A stretch of 64,000 nucleotides of DNA from Pterobdella sp. o SKG-2022 (lineage: Eukaryota; Annelida; Clitellata; Hirudinida; Piscicolidae), in the NCBI GenBank assembly GCA_964035795.1, contig OZ038323.1, positions 6,744,217-6,808,216 on the forward strand. Direction: 5' to 3'. How positions within the stretch are numbered: position 1 is the stretch's first letter; every line of letters begins with the position of its first letter. Shown here piece by piece: positions 1 through 13,179 of the stretch. Made by a program: the position numbers and the translations under genes. The notes under the pieces are model-generated. The model did no database searches and was not told the DNA's origin. It saw only the letters and a program-made list of their open reading frames with translations.

Positions 1-3000
1 AAAAGAACATGTATTATAATTCTCTTAACCTTATGATAGTGAAACATTGACGTAGAAAAACAAAATTTGATAATAATCTTTTGATGAAGTATGGAGATTC
101 ATAGAAGTAAACTTCGATTCAAACTCCAAAACTATTAGCAGAATATATTTTGTTTTATATACTTATAATTTTTAAAAAAGAAACTAAAGATTTATGTATA
201 AAGATCCTCCCATTAGGTATTTTTTCAAAAGCTCTATATCTTTCATCGTACATAAAAGATAAAAATACCCTGATTTATTGGGTTTGTTCATTTATATAAA
301 AACTACCGCAGTGATTTATAACTATATAACGAATAACAAAAAGTTTCTCAAAAATTAACATTTATGTATAGCAGTTTGTGTGGAGCCTTTCAGATGTCGA
401 TTTTATCTGGCTTATGCATCAATTGATTTTTTCCAAGACTCATACCCGTGCTGCCCACCAGGCGAATATAAGAAAAATAGCCAAAACTTCAAAGTTATTT
501 GAAAAAAATTACCTATTTTCGAAAATGCGATGAGTTTCCCATTCTATTCATAATAATTTTTAAACTTAATTATTGAGAGTATTCAATCAGAGATGAATAA
601 TTTTTCATACACAACAATCAAATCAATTTTTGCAGTAGGAATAGCTTTAAAAATAAATATGAAATAAAAATTTAATCTACAATTAACGTAATAAAATATA
701 TTAGCGAATGGAAATTATTGGTATTACAAGGTTATTACATTTTTCTTTTAGGAGAGATTTATTTGAGCCATAAATGATATTTCTTCGTTGTTTCTCTAAT
801 ATTCTCTCATAAAGTTTTTTACGCTTTTTTGCCAAAACGTGTATTACATCTTTATTGGACGAAAAGAAAAAATGTATATAACTAAAATTTATTGAAGAAT
901 GAAATTCATTAAAAAACAAAATAATTGGAGGTTTATGGATGTTAATTGTTGTGTTCAAAAATAATTGTTTTAAATTTTCGTTTCAATTCAGTCATTTTAT
1001 ACATAATTTTTAACTCATTTTTCATAAATGATACACAAAAATTATTCCAACTCATATGAGTTCTCGTAAAAAACAAAAAAAAGATTTACTGCCGGAAAAA
1101 TCGATTCATGCTAGCTTTTTGTATACACAATTTCTGAATATTTTTCACTTTTTCTCGAATTTATAAAAAATTCGATTTTCATTTTTTACTAGTTGAAATA
1201 CTTCTTCCATAATTGAGTTTCATGAAAGTCACTAACATTTCATATTGCATCAAATATTTTTCAAATTTATCGAAATATTACTGGTATATAATATTGGCAT
1301 TTCAATATTTTTGTTGAACTGAAATGAGAAAATTAATTTTTGTTTTGAAGGTTTGCACTAGGTAGAATTTATTTTGTTAATCTCTCAAAATGCCATTCAA
1401 ATTTACATTTTTCATGTAAGTCAATAATTTTTTCTATTAATCTTTGTGAATCAACTACATATAATTAATGGAGAGCTCAATGCGAGAAATTTTTAAGCAC
1501 TTTGATTTTTTTTAATAAACATATTAAATGTATAGAAAAATATAAATTTAATTCAAAATGTTTTGAGTCGAAGCGAGTAGTGAAGGTCGTGATAAGAACC
1601 CCGAAGGTGCTCCATGCGTGACTCCACGACGTTCATTCCACTTCCATTTTTTGACATTTTTATTTTAGTTTTGTGAAAGCCAAAAGTTCTAAAGAAATTT
1701 ATTATAGTGAGAGCATAAATTTTTTTTCTCGATATAACTTTTGTACAAATTATCGATATTATTTTCCATGTAGTACATTTTCACCCAATAAAATAAAATC
1801 TCACTGAAGCAATTAAACTTACTAAACTTTATCTTCATTCTTCTATTCTCTAATGATAAAGCTACTAAGATAATATTTGTCTGTGTTGAACTCTACTTTG
1901 TACAAAGTTTTATTTAGTGATTTTTAAAAAGATTAAATAAGTAAACTAAACGAGTAATATAAAACTTATTGACAGCACACAAACGATCGGTGATAATTCT
2001 TTCATACAACCAAAACAATGAATGTAGACATAGACAATTTATGTTGAATTTTTGAGAACATGATAGAAAAACTACTTATCCAAAAAACTGTTTAAAGAGA
2101 ATGATTTATTGCTAAAAAGAATTGAAAAGTAAATTATGGCTGGTTGACTCTTTACGTGTCTTGCATTTGTATCACTTCAAAGATGAAAATTTATATATTT
2201 CCAATATATAATGAGGATACGCATTACACTTAACATGTGTATATTTTAACGAAATTCGTTAGAACACAGCCTATCGATCATAGTCAGCAAGTTTTGCTTA
2301 ATTTCGTCAGTTAATGCTCAATAGAATACCTAAGATAATATAAATATTTTGTTGACTTGGCGAATCTTTTGTTCATTATATAGCTATTTTCAGATACGTG
2401 AGGTCTTTCTTTTATGCCCCACTAATCGAATCGTGCATTCACAAGAGTAGGATCGAACAAAATGGTTGGAACTTACATAATATTTAGTTTGTTCACATTT
2501 GATTTTTTATAGTGAAAACATTTGATGTAAGCCTTCGGTCAATGGGGTGATTATATACTACAGGGACAAAATGCTTTCCGTATCAGATGTATGTATGAAA
2601 ATATCGAGTACGAATTCTAATATTTGAGGATTTATATATTATGATATGATTCATGATACAAATTATTTTGTTTGCTACGCTCAAGAATTCAAAACATTTG
2701 TAACCGAGTATTTACAAAAAAAGCTATATAATATTTAATATTATTTCAAATTCGACACACACGAAAATGTTTCGGTTAAAGTTTATTATGTTGAAACTAT
2801 TTCCAATCAAGTATTATATATCTACAAGATTAAGAAATAAATATACGATAATTTAATGTGTCTGCCTTAAGTTTTGATATAAAACATAGGTGTACTTTGA
2901 ACATACCATAAATCAAGCCCCAGTCAACAGCTTTGCTGAATTTATTTCTAATTTCAAAATTATGGAAAAATATTCAAAATTGCTCCATTTAATTAATTCA

Positions 3001-5240
3001 AAGTTGATTATTATGAAATTAAATGAAATAAAAACTGATTCAAAATTAGATTTTTTCAGATAATTAGAACCATTTTTAAATTTGGAAACGAAATAATTAC
3101 AAAGGATTAGCGATTTGAAAAAAAAAGTTCTTGTTTTCTTATCTTGAAGATACTTCAATGTTGCCTACTAAATCAAAATGCTCTGTTTTCTATTATGAAC
3201 TAAAAGCAAGATACCTTTTGAAAATTTTTAAAAAAATTCCTTATTATCATTGTTTTGTTACAATATAATTCCTTTTGAAAAATTAAATAATTTTCAGTGA
3301 AATAGGATAAATGAATTTCATGATAGAATCGAAGTTGATTATGATGAATGAAAATATAATGGATTTGAATTGTAAAATGATATTTATTGAAGTTACATTA
3401 TCAGATAATAAATTAGAAACTTGATACTAACAGTAAATTCAATCATCAATAGATTAAAACATGAGATTCACAAAAGAATCATTTTTTTCAGCCATTCGAG
3501 TTAAAATATTTTAAATATTAAAAAATTTCATACTAGTATTTCAATCCCTTTATCATTGAAAACACAGCCATACACGTTTGATTCATGGGTTGGTGATAAA
3601 TTCTTATTTTGAGTTAATTCGACAAAAAATTTTCAAAGAATGTTTCAATTTACCGCTATATTCTAATCAGATTTATTTGTTACATGAATAGGAATCGCAA
3701 TTCTTTCTTTTGTACTGTAAAATTTATTAACATTGTAACATTAAATTTAATTTCAAGGATTGCCTAGTTTTTTTTCGGTGAAATTTTCGATTTCTAAAAT
3801 AAATTTTGTTCAAAAATCCAAACAAATAAATTTCATCAGGTTGGTTTGATGTATGTTGCAAAAATCTCTAAATTATTTATTTTTACAAAAAAAGCAGCGC
3901 CCCACCTTGTTGTTCGAAGTTTATGTAAATTTAAATTATAAATTATTTTAGTGCCATATTTCTCTAAAAATATGTTTCTATTGGAATATTTAATGTTAAA
4001 ATCAACACTTCATGAAATATTTTGCCATTTTATTGCCAGAAATCTGAATCGTTATTTTATTTATAATACACTGAAACTATACTTTCTACATGTATCAGAA
4101 ATAAACATTTTCTTCTTTAATTTTATTCTGGGCTACCTCTCCTCAGCTTTAAAATATGCATTGCTTTCTTATTGAAACAAATTCTCTCCTGATAAGGCAT
4201 TTTATTTATTGGTGAAAAAATAATCTCGAAAAAATTTTGAATTCTGATATATTCTGATTTATGTTCATTATTATAAAGATTTCTTTTGTTTTATTTTGGT
4301 AGGAATTTTTCATATGTATATGTTCATTTAATTTATGAGCACTTTCAAGGAAATAGCATCATATTAATATTTCAGTTTATTGATTACTGTCAGTAGATCA
4401 AATTAATTCAATAAAATCCATAAAGATAAATTTTGAAAATAAATCTGATTCATATATTGAAAATTCAACTTATATATTACTGCAGTTTCTTTCACACAAA
4501 ATTTTTCCATCAGCAAGATCCTTCACCATGAAGGCAAACCAAGTACTTCTGATAGCACAAGTATCCCATGAACTCGGTGCTTTTTCATCATGGATTGCCT
4601 TTTAGTTAGGCACTTTACATACGTAGCACTCAGTGAAAGCATGTTCAATTTGTTTTTCGATAAAATGCCTCAATAATAAGATATTTATTGTTTCTTTTTT
4701 TAGTACCACCTCTTAAATCAAGCCGTAAGGAGCTGTTGGTTTTGTTAATATCTGAAATTATACCTGCAAATTTTTATTCCTTGCTTTGAAATAACCCACA
4801 TTTGTGGTGTTTTTTATTACAAATTTTCTATTAGTTTATACTTGCATAATAGAAAACTTATTAAGCTTTTTAAAATATTTGTCGAACTATTCGTGTAGAA
4901 TAATATAAAGAACATCGTAAACATCCTCTTCTCCAAATAACTTTCCAATTCCATCCGACTATCGCTCTTTTTCTCACGAACTATTTTTATTCCATATTAA
5001 AACATTTATTCTGAATAATATGGAACTTTTTTAATTGTATCGATATCAACATATAAATCATACGGATTAACTGTTTTTTCAAATTCATAATCCAGTTGAA
5101 TGTAGTAAAATTTCATTTTTGCTTTAGATTTTTTCTCCGCAAACCCCCAAAGCTTGATCTTCAAGCTCTCACTCCCTACCCATTCACACCCGGAAAATCT
5201 AATTTTCAAAAACACGGCTTTGCATAAATCACGCGATGCT
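1..5240. other. Gene-free A+T-rich DNA, distal upstream of Ubx
   Basis: No reading frame here has a recognisable domain; the longest frames are under 100 codons, as expected by chance at this base composition. A G+C-elevated patch at about 1565-1650 stands out from its surroundings, and a short imperfect hairpin lies at 4531-4601 (see findings). Nothing else can be supported. It is probably part of the regulatory domain of the Hox cluster, upstream of Ubx, but that is inference from position only. Confidence 0.6.
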
Positions 5241-5248
5241 TCCATTCT

Positions 5249-5313
5249 TGTTTACTTCCTTTTATTTATGTTTATTGTTTATGTTTTTGGCCACTGTTTA
5301 TGTTTATGTTTAC
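5249..5313 (+). promoter_or_regulatory. Homotypic cluster of Forkhead-type sites (TGTTTAY)
   Basis: Six copies of TGTTTAY occur in 65 bases on the + strand, starting at 5249 (TGTTTAC), 5269, 5276, 5295, 5301 (each TGTTTAT) and 5307 (TGTTTAC). TGTTTAY is the core of the known Forkhead (FOX) recognition motif. The copies are unevenly spaced (20, 7, 19, 6, 6 bases), with a G+C-rich break (ggccac) in the middle. This is what is seen; an enhancer role is inference. A local simple-sequence expansion of TGTTTA is the main alternative explanation. Confidence 0.35.
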
Positions 5314-5319
5314 GACGGA

Positions 5320-8300
5320 AGTCATATGATAACTCACATACCAAGCACAGATCTTATTATCGGCGCATTGTTGAACGATTATTAATGATTCTTGGCCATT
5401 TAGTCGCTTGTTTCTAAAAGTTGATCCTATTGCTAAAAGCTAGATTAGAAGAAAAGATTTACACATGAGAACTGTGTTGTTTTGTTTTGAAGGATAATGA
5501 ATCGTCGAACGAGAATGTAAATGAACTTTGAAAAAAGATAAATAAATATATATTTAAACTATAATTGAATAAAAATTATTTTGCTCAAATAAGTTGTAAA
5601 ATATATATTGACACATTGGAGCAAACTTGCTGTGAAACATAACTCAATATGAGGGCTCGAAAAGCCTAAAAGTCGTGTTAATTCCCGTATTTAAAAGCTT
5701 ACATTTTCTCATTAAATCATGTTATAATTTCCGAGACGTGAAAAAAAATTTTTCATATATCCTTTTAAACTCAAATTTTTTAAAGTTAATATTTTCAAAA
5801 ACTGGTGAAAGGATATATATTATTATATGATTTATAGAAAAAAATTTGAGCTGGTTGGCATCCGTTCTATAGTTATGTTTCTCTCTGAAAACTGTTAATA
5901 TATAAATATCAAAATAATCTATTTGGATAAGCCGTAAATATGTAAATTCAAAAGTTTATTTATATTAGAAAACAAAAAAAAATTTTTTTAAAAAAAAACA
6001 TGCATTGGTGCTAGCGAATATAAAATTATTTGAAGAGTGAGAATATAACTATGAGCTTTTTCAAACTCTTATGTCATCTATGATAAATTTCTTGAAAAAT
6101 AATTTTCAAGTATGTCCAATAAATTATTTTTCATCAATAAATGTTGGAATTCAGTGAACAAAAGAAATAAATTATTTATTTCTTTGGGTAAAAACTGTTT
6201 CGATATTCGAGAATGAGTGATTAAATTTTTGCAATAAAAAAAATGAGTTCTTCTGAAGATAAAAAAAATAAGCATACATACATAATAGTTTCAGTATTGT
6301 TTATTTATTCAAACTGCATGCATAAATTTAAATAGAATTATTCAAATGTTTATGTGAAGTAGAAAAATTTTAATTTGCATCTTTACAAAATTTTATTTGT
6401 CTTAAATCAGGGAGACTTAAATGTGAAACACCTCACTTTGGCGTGAGAAATAAAATTAAAGAAAAAAATAACATAAAATTTACTTAGTCACGAATTTCAG
6501 ACTTATTTTAGTGAAGTAAAAAGTTATTCCAAAATTTTTAGCTTGAATTTGTTTTGAATAATAGTTTAATTGTATTTGATGTTTGGAATAATTGAAACTT
6601 TTTTGTCAGCAAAGAGTTTTTCCAGTTGGAATATACGCTTGAATGTATTTTATATTCTTTGGCCACTTCCTGTGATCTATTTTTTCTACACACGCGTGAG
6701 ACAAATGTCAATTGTAAACAAACTATTTCGAAAAGAACTACTTGAAATTTTCTCAGATGAAATATTCCTTGAACATTTCTTTGAAGCAACCAGTCTAAAA
6801 ATTTCCCTTGGTGACGCATTTGTTAATTAATAGAGAAAGCGGAAAGAAACTAATTTGATTTCACGTATAATTAATTTTCGGATATTCCCCAAGAAATTTC
6901 TATTTACATGAAAATGAATATTTACAAATTTTACCGAATCATTTTCAAGGATGGGTGAGTAAGAAAGTTTTTTATAGCAAAAGAACAAATTACGCATAAC
7001 AATGTTTTTCGCCGTGAAAATATTAAAACTTAAAATTATTTTTTTTTATTGAGTACAAAGTTTTTCGTTAAAAAAGTATTATTATCTTTGAGCTTTTAAA
7101 TGTTCAAATAATTGGCAATATTTACTTTTGCTTAAGATCATTATTATTTAATTATTTTTTTTTTTAAAATTTAATTTATTGTTTTCAATCATTTGTGGTA
7201 CTTTTCATTTGGAATCTTTGCTTTTGAAAAATTTTACATAGATAATAACATGGTATCTGCAAAACGTCAACTTTTTTATATTGTCGAAATGCTTTATACC
7301 CATTTCAAATAGATCTAAATGTTCGACAATGTTTATGAAATTATTTTTTCTCGGAAAAATGTTGAGTAGAAAATTTTCCTTCTAGCGTGTTTCAAGTTTA
7401 TGAACTAAATCCACTAAATCTCATACCGTATCATTTTCTTAAGTGTTACTTTAAGAAAGCAACGTTTACTCTTGAGTACCGATTTAACACTACAAATCAA
7501 GCACTTGAATTGTTGATAACGATTCTCCACGCGTTCGGTGATAACGTGATGATGAAAAAATCGTGGGAAGTAAATTACACGAACTTCAAAAATTTTCGAC
7601 TCTCTATTGTTGAAATTTGATCAGTTCTTACGCATATAGCTTAAAGCTTAACGATGATGAACTTAATCCTTGAAGGAAATAAGCCTTTTTGTCTGATGTT
7701 TATCTTTTCACTAGATAAGTCAGTTTCTACATCCAAATCAAAAGATAGTTTGTGATTTAAAACAGAAATGTTTGTAATCTCAGTGAAACTGGACTTACTA
7801 TAAAATATGGAAACGAAGAATATAATAAGCTAAATCACTTTGTCGCCATTTTGACGGTTGAATAAGTTGAGAACTAGTTATATAAGCAAAGAGTCATGTA
7901 AAATTCATAGATCATAATTATTTTTGAGACAATTTTAACTTGAACAATGTGAATAAATTAATAATGAAAGATTTATATAGCCTTCGGTAAAGAGTTTATT
8001 ATTACCAAATCATACAAAGATCGAAAAGGCAAAGGTTTATCAATGCAAATGTTTTTTATCTCTACTGAAACTTGAACCTCATTAATATTAAATATATAAA
8101 CGAGATGAAAACTCTAGAATAAAAGAAGTCAAACGAAATTTTGAGAACATTTTTTGAAAAAAATGAAATTATTTTTGATCTTTTAAGCACTCAACGTGTG
8201 GAAAAATTTTGCGTTTGCTTCGAAAACAACCGAACAAAATAGTCACGTATTTTTGAATTATTTACGCTTGAAAATGAGGTAGCATACACAAGAGCCTAAT

Positions 8301-11300
8301 TTCGTACTCTTTAAAAATACAGAAATCGTCTCAGATTAAAAAATAATTTATGATCTAAGTTTTGACGCCTTATAAAAATTAGAATTATTTTATTGAAAAG
8401 AGTTGATTTTAATTTTATGCAGTAGGTAGCGCTAGAATTATTTAGAAATCATCACAAAAAACCAAGTCAACTTTGGATGTTAGTTGAAATGATATCGATT
8501 TATTAATACAAACTATATTATTAAACGTATATTAAAAATGATATTAGATAACCCATTGATTTGTTCATTAAAACAATATGAAATTTTTGTTGATACTTGG
8601 AAACGTTATGAATGAAATTTCCAAAACAGAATAAATTTTTTTCAGTAAAATTTTTAGGAATAATTGTCTTCGTACTCAAAAATTTTACATAGTTTGCTAT
8701 GAAAGCTTCCATTTGAATGAGATTTCATTGAAAACAGATTGAGTTGTGTCATTCATAGGGTAAAAAATGTCTAGTCTTTTTTCAAATGCAACAATTTTAT
8801 TTATTATAGATTGATTTGCTATTGGGAAAACAACTAACATTCAAACAATTATGTAGCTTTATGGAACGAAATGACTTGCACATATTTATATAATTTTAAA
8901 AAAAATTCGAAAATTCAAAAATTCTTTTTCATATCCATTTTTTTAATATAGTTATCTTTTCAATTACGTTATTTATTTTATTGAAATGATTCATATAAAT
9001 TGGAAGTTTGATAACATGAAATGAACAAATAATTTTTGATCATCATATAAAGAAGCTCTTTATGATCAGTTCGAGAACTGAAAAAAGTAAAAATATAAGT
9101 AAAACTCTAGATTGAAAAAATAGTTTTTATTAAATATTTCTAAATATTTGAATATTAATTCTCTAATTCAATATTATTTTTTTGAAAAATTCAGTGTGAT
9201 TACTGTTAAATAGTATTATGCATAATTTTTGAGAATAATTCGAACCCAATTTATCTAAATTTTGATGAAAACTAATATGAGAAGTTTGAATTTAATTACC
9301 ACGTCTGTATTTCATGGTTTATTTTGAGTTGAAAGCATTTTTAAAAAATTTACGAGAACTTTCTAAATTATATAATTTATATAAATTATATAGTTTTTAC
9401 AAAATCTCTACAAACTTGCAAAATAACATATAAACGCATTCGAGCTCCACGTAGAGTTCGAAACATTGCACTGTTTACTTAAACTTATCAATATTATAAC
9501 AGAACGTAGCTTATAACTGAGAAACTAGTTATAATAATAAGCTATATTAATCAAATAGATTTCTCATTACTTTATGAAATTTAGACAAGTTTTAGGGTAT
9601 TTATTGTTTTTTGAAACTTTTCAAACTCTGAATCTAAAATGTTATTTTATTAATCATAATAAGTTTTTTGAAAAAAAACACCCGTTTTTTATATAAATGT
9701 ATTGAAAAAAATTTTTTGAATATACTTTGAATGAAATTTATTTATTTTTTTTGTATCCAGAATTTTCACCCGAAAACCGTATTTGTTTTCAAACACGTAC
9801 CGTTTGAATGTATGTAGTATGTTATCAGGTTATCAGCAATCTTATTCTTTCGTTATACTTCCAATATTATAAATTAATATATATTTTTTGTCTATAACAA
9901 TATAAGTTCATATCGGATAATGATACCGAAAAAACATATAAATGAAAGTCCTATAAATTTCTTTAAAAATACGAATCGCAATAAACTTTTTCAGTCTAAT
10001 AGTTCCACTTTCCAAAATAAACTTTTTCATCAAGTCACACCCACTAATATCACTTCTCAGTCCAATCGGGATGTTCCCCTCCCCTTATCGATCATAGCCC
10101 TCTCTTATTGACTACATAAGCTGCTTTTGTACACAAACGCTTTCACACAGACATACACAAACTACTGCACCCAATATTCCGTCGGCTGATCACTATTTTA
10201 ATTCTCTATTATCTCTTAAAAGTGAGGCACTATATCATAGTTTCCTTTTTTTGATTTTATCATGCTTATGATTTTCAAAAAACCTCATAATTGTATCTTT
10301 GTTCAAATTGACTTTTTGAAAACTCATTTCCAAATTTCGAAATAGAGATAAAAAGAGAGACAACCAAAAAATATTGGATCATGATCTACTGTTTATTTGT
10401 GTAGCTTCTACAATTATAATAAAGATATATTCAGTCTTGTTTGAAGCAAGCTTCTACATTTATATAGAGTCTATTCATAAGCTTTTGACTCATATAATCT
10501 GAAGGGTTTGCTCAATAGCTTAAAGCAGTGTAAATCAAGTCAAAAATCAAAAATTCAACTATAAATAAGGTGTAATTTAAGACTTTAACTTTCAAACCCA
10601 ATATCTCATTAAATTATATTAAAAGTATTTCAAATAAGGTAAACATTTGTGAACTTTAATCCTCGCGTTTATATTCTAAACTCGAACGTAGCCTATTTCA
10701 CTATAGATAAATCATTTACAAATGAAAGCATTCAAAAATCTCCCCATTTGAACTGGCACCCAAAATGTGAACTAGGGATTAAAAAAATTTTAAACAATAT
10801 TTTTATGCATATTTTGTCTAAATTAGTATATTAATTGTTTAACATCAATCTTTATGTAGCTGATGTTTTTGATAAGTGATAAAAAAACAGAATAAAAATA
10901 TATTCATAATAATTATAACTTCATTGAGTCCCATACCTCTATTCTTAGCTCGTATAAAAATTTTTCTTGTTACTTATCGCGGGTATCAGCTCTTCTTATC
11001 ATATAGAATAAACTAGGTTGAAAGTTTCTGATTCTTTTTGAAGTCCTTAATTTGCATATAGACAAAACTTTTTTTAAATAGTTAGATTTGGGATTGTTTT
11101 TGTATATGAAGATTATTTTATAGAATTTTGAAATAACGTTATCAAAACAAAAATCGTTCGTAAAAATTATCATCAGAATTTAAACGAGATCTATATGTTT
11201 GAAAATCAAATTTTGAAATCGATCTAATTTAAAAATAGTACTTCATAATAATCATATAAAAAATTGGTGAAATGAATAAATTTGATTACGAAAGTTGGAA

Positions 11301-13150
11301 AAAAAAATTAGAACGAGACGCTTCGGGCACTTGCTTAAACAACAAAAATATATACAGCTTTCAAGTTGGAAAAAATTCATGTGAATAACGATGTCTTTCA
11401 ATTAAAATTATTTCAAACGTGGTTTTGAAAATATAGCAAAAATGTGATTTTATCAAAAGAATGACTATTGAATCCATTAAAAGCAAATAAATTATGCATC
11501 ATCCTTCTTGTTTATGAATCCACTTTGAAAAAAATTGTTTAACTCATAAATATGAACTGAAAAAATTTTTTTGATACAAGATTTGAAAAACTTAACTATG
11601 AAGATAATTTTTTGATACTAGTTTGTATATTTTGGCATATTTATGGAGGGATACAACCATTATGTTAAAGAAGAAACAAAATTGTTGAGCAACAAACAAT
11701 TAGCTTAATTTGAATGTTTTAAGGATTACGAAAAGAAGAAATCATCTGAAAGAAATGTTTTATGGCGATGAGCACTATTATTTTGTAACCAAGTTTTTTT
11801 GTGACTATTGCCAAGCAAAGAGTGTGGAAAGTAACTTGGAAATCTTGAAAAAAAATAGAAAATATTTTTTACAAATGAATTCTTTTTAGATATTTTATAT
11901 TTTTTTATGTCTCTTGAGCTTAGCAGAAGCTTTCAAAATTTTAATACTTCTATCGGAGCTTTTGATGGCTTTCGTTTTTTTCTGACCCTTGTCTACTAAA
12001 TCATGAAAAATGCAATTTTCTTCAACTCTAATAATACAACTTCGAAATTTCTTTTCTAGAAAAAGTGAAATTTAAATATAAATTTATGACAAAAAAGAGT
12101 ATGCAAATTTTTTAAATTATAATTTGCAGTGAATATTATTGATTTTCGTAGACAAAAAAAAATTTTGAAGATTCATTTAAAAATTTATTGAAGAAATTTT
12201 TTCTTATTAGGATTATCAGTTGATTTCGTTGAACAAATTCACAATTAGTTTGAAGTTTAAAACCAAATTTTTTATTGCAGAATTCATCAAAAAAATTAGT
12301 CAACAGCTCTTGTTTATATAAAATAATGGTCAAAATATATCGTAAACTTTCAAAAAATTTTGTTTGGTGAATCACGCGCTAGAGAAACCATAACACCAAA
12401 CTGATTGAATATAAATTCAAATAGTCTTAAATCTCAAAAGTGAAATCATAATAATTCATATTTAATACTACTGGAATTGAAGTTTTATTATTGATGTAAT
12501 TCACTGAGAATGCGCAGTTTCCAGGTACGTTAGTGAACCTTCGAGAAAATAAACTTTTGCTCTATTAACAGTAGTTTATAATTTGAGTTTTATGGTGGTT
12601 GTGCTGTGAAATCACGTTGAGAAATTTCGTTTTAGTCTCGAAACAAAACAAAAATTTATTCATTAGTAAGTTAATACTTCCTTTATTAGTTACATTGTCA
12701 AGTTCTTAAGCAAAATAGCTCAAAGTTTTTGAAATGACCTTTTGTCTAATTGTTTTTTTGTTTAGTTCAAAAAACACTAATCAATCGCATTTTGTTCTGC
12801 TTTGCAAGAAATTCATAACAAATACAGTGTAATTATTTTCCGTGCTTTCAACTCATAAATCTGAAGGCTCTAGTATACTTCTTTAAAAAAAGTATAAAAC
12901 ATATGTTAAGAAGCTAACTTTTCTTCATTTTTAATATAGTATTTACTTATAGATCATTAAGCTGAGAAATCAGGCTTAATGTATGAGAATTCTATGAATT
13001 TTGAAGTTCCTAAGACAATGATTACATGTTAACAATGTATATATCCTCGAATTAGTAGTCAAACTTGTGAAGCCTTTGGATAGGATTGGGAATTTGTGTA
13101 CATTTGAAATGTTTATAGAAACTCTGAGATAATCAGGTATGAGATTCGTA
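5320..13150. other. Gene-free A+T-rich DNA upstream of Ubx
   Basis: No coding region is recognised. There is a 24-base perfect A/T palindrome at 9369-9392, probably a consequence of composition, and a more G+C-rich patch at about 10010-10200 rich in pyrimidine runs that could be a conserved regulatory element. No tRNA-like internal promoter with a matching T-stem was found. Confidence 0.5.
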
Positions 13151-13160
13151 GAGGAGAATT

Positions 13161-13170
13161 GGCGCCACTA
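13161..13170. promoter_or_regulatory. Candidate CTCF/insulator-type site
   Basis: GGCGCCACTA on the + strand reads TAGTGGCGCC on the - strand, close to the insect CTCF core (AGGTGGCGCC). GGCGCC is a rare word in a window this A+T-rich, and CTCF sites are known to divide Hox-cluster regulatory domains in Drosophila. One short match is weak evidence, so this is a candidate only. Confidence 0.25.
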
Positions 13171-13179
13171 TAATCTGAA

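Noticed and set aside
9369..9392. 24-base A/T-only palindrome
   Set aside because: Two-letter palindromes of this size are plausible in such A+T-rich DNA; no further structure.
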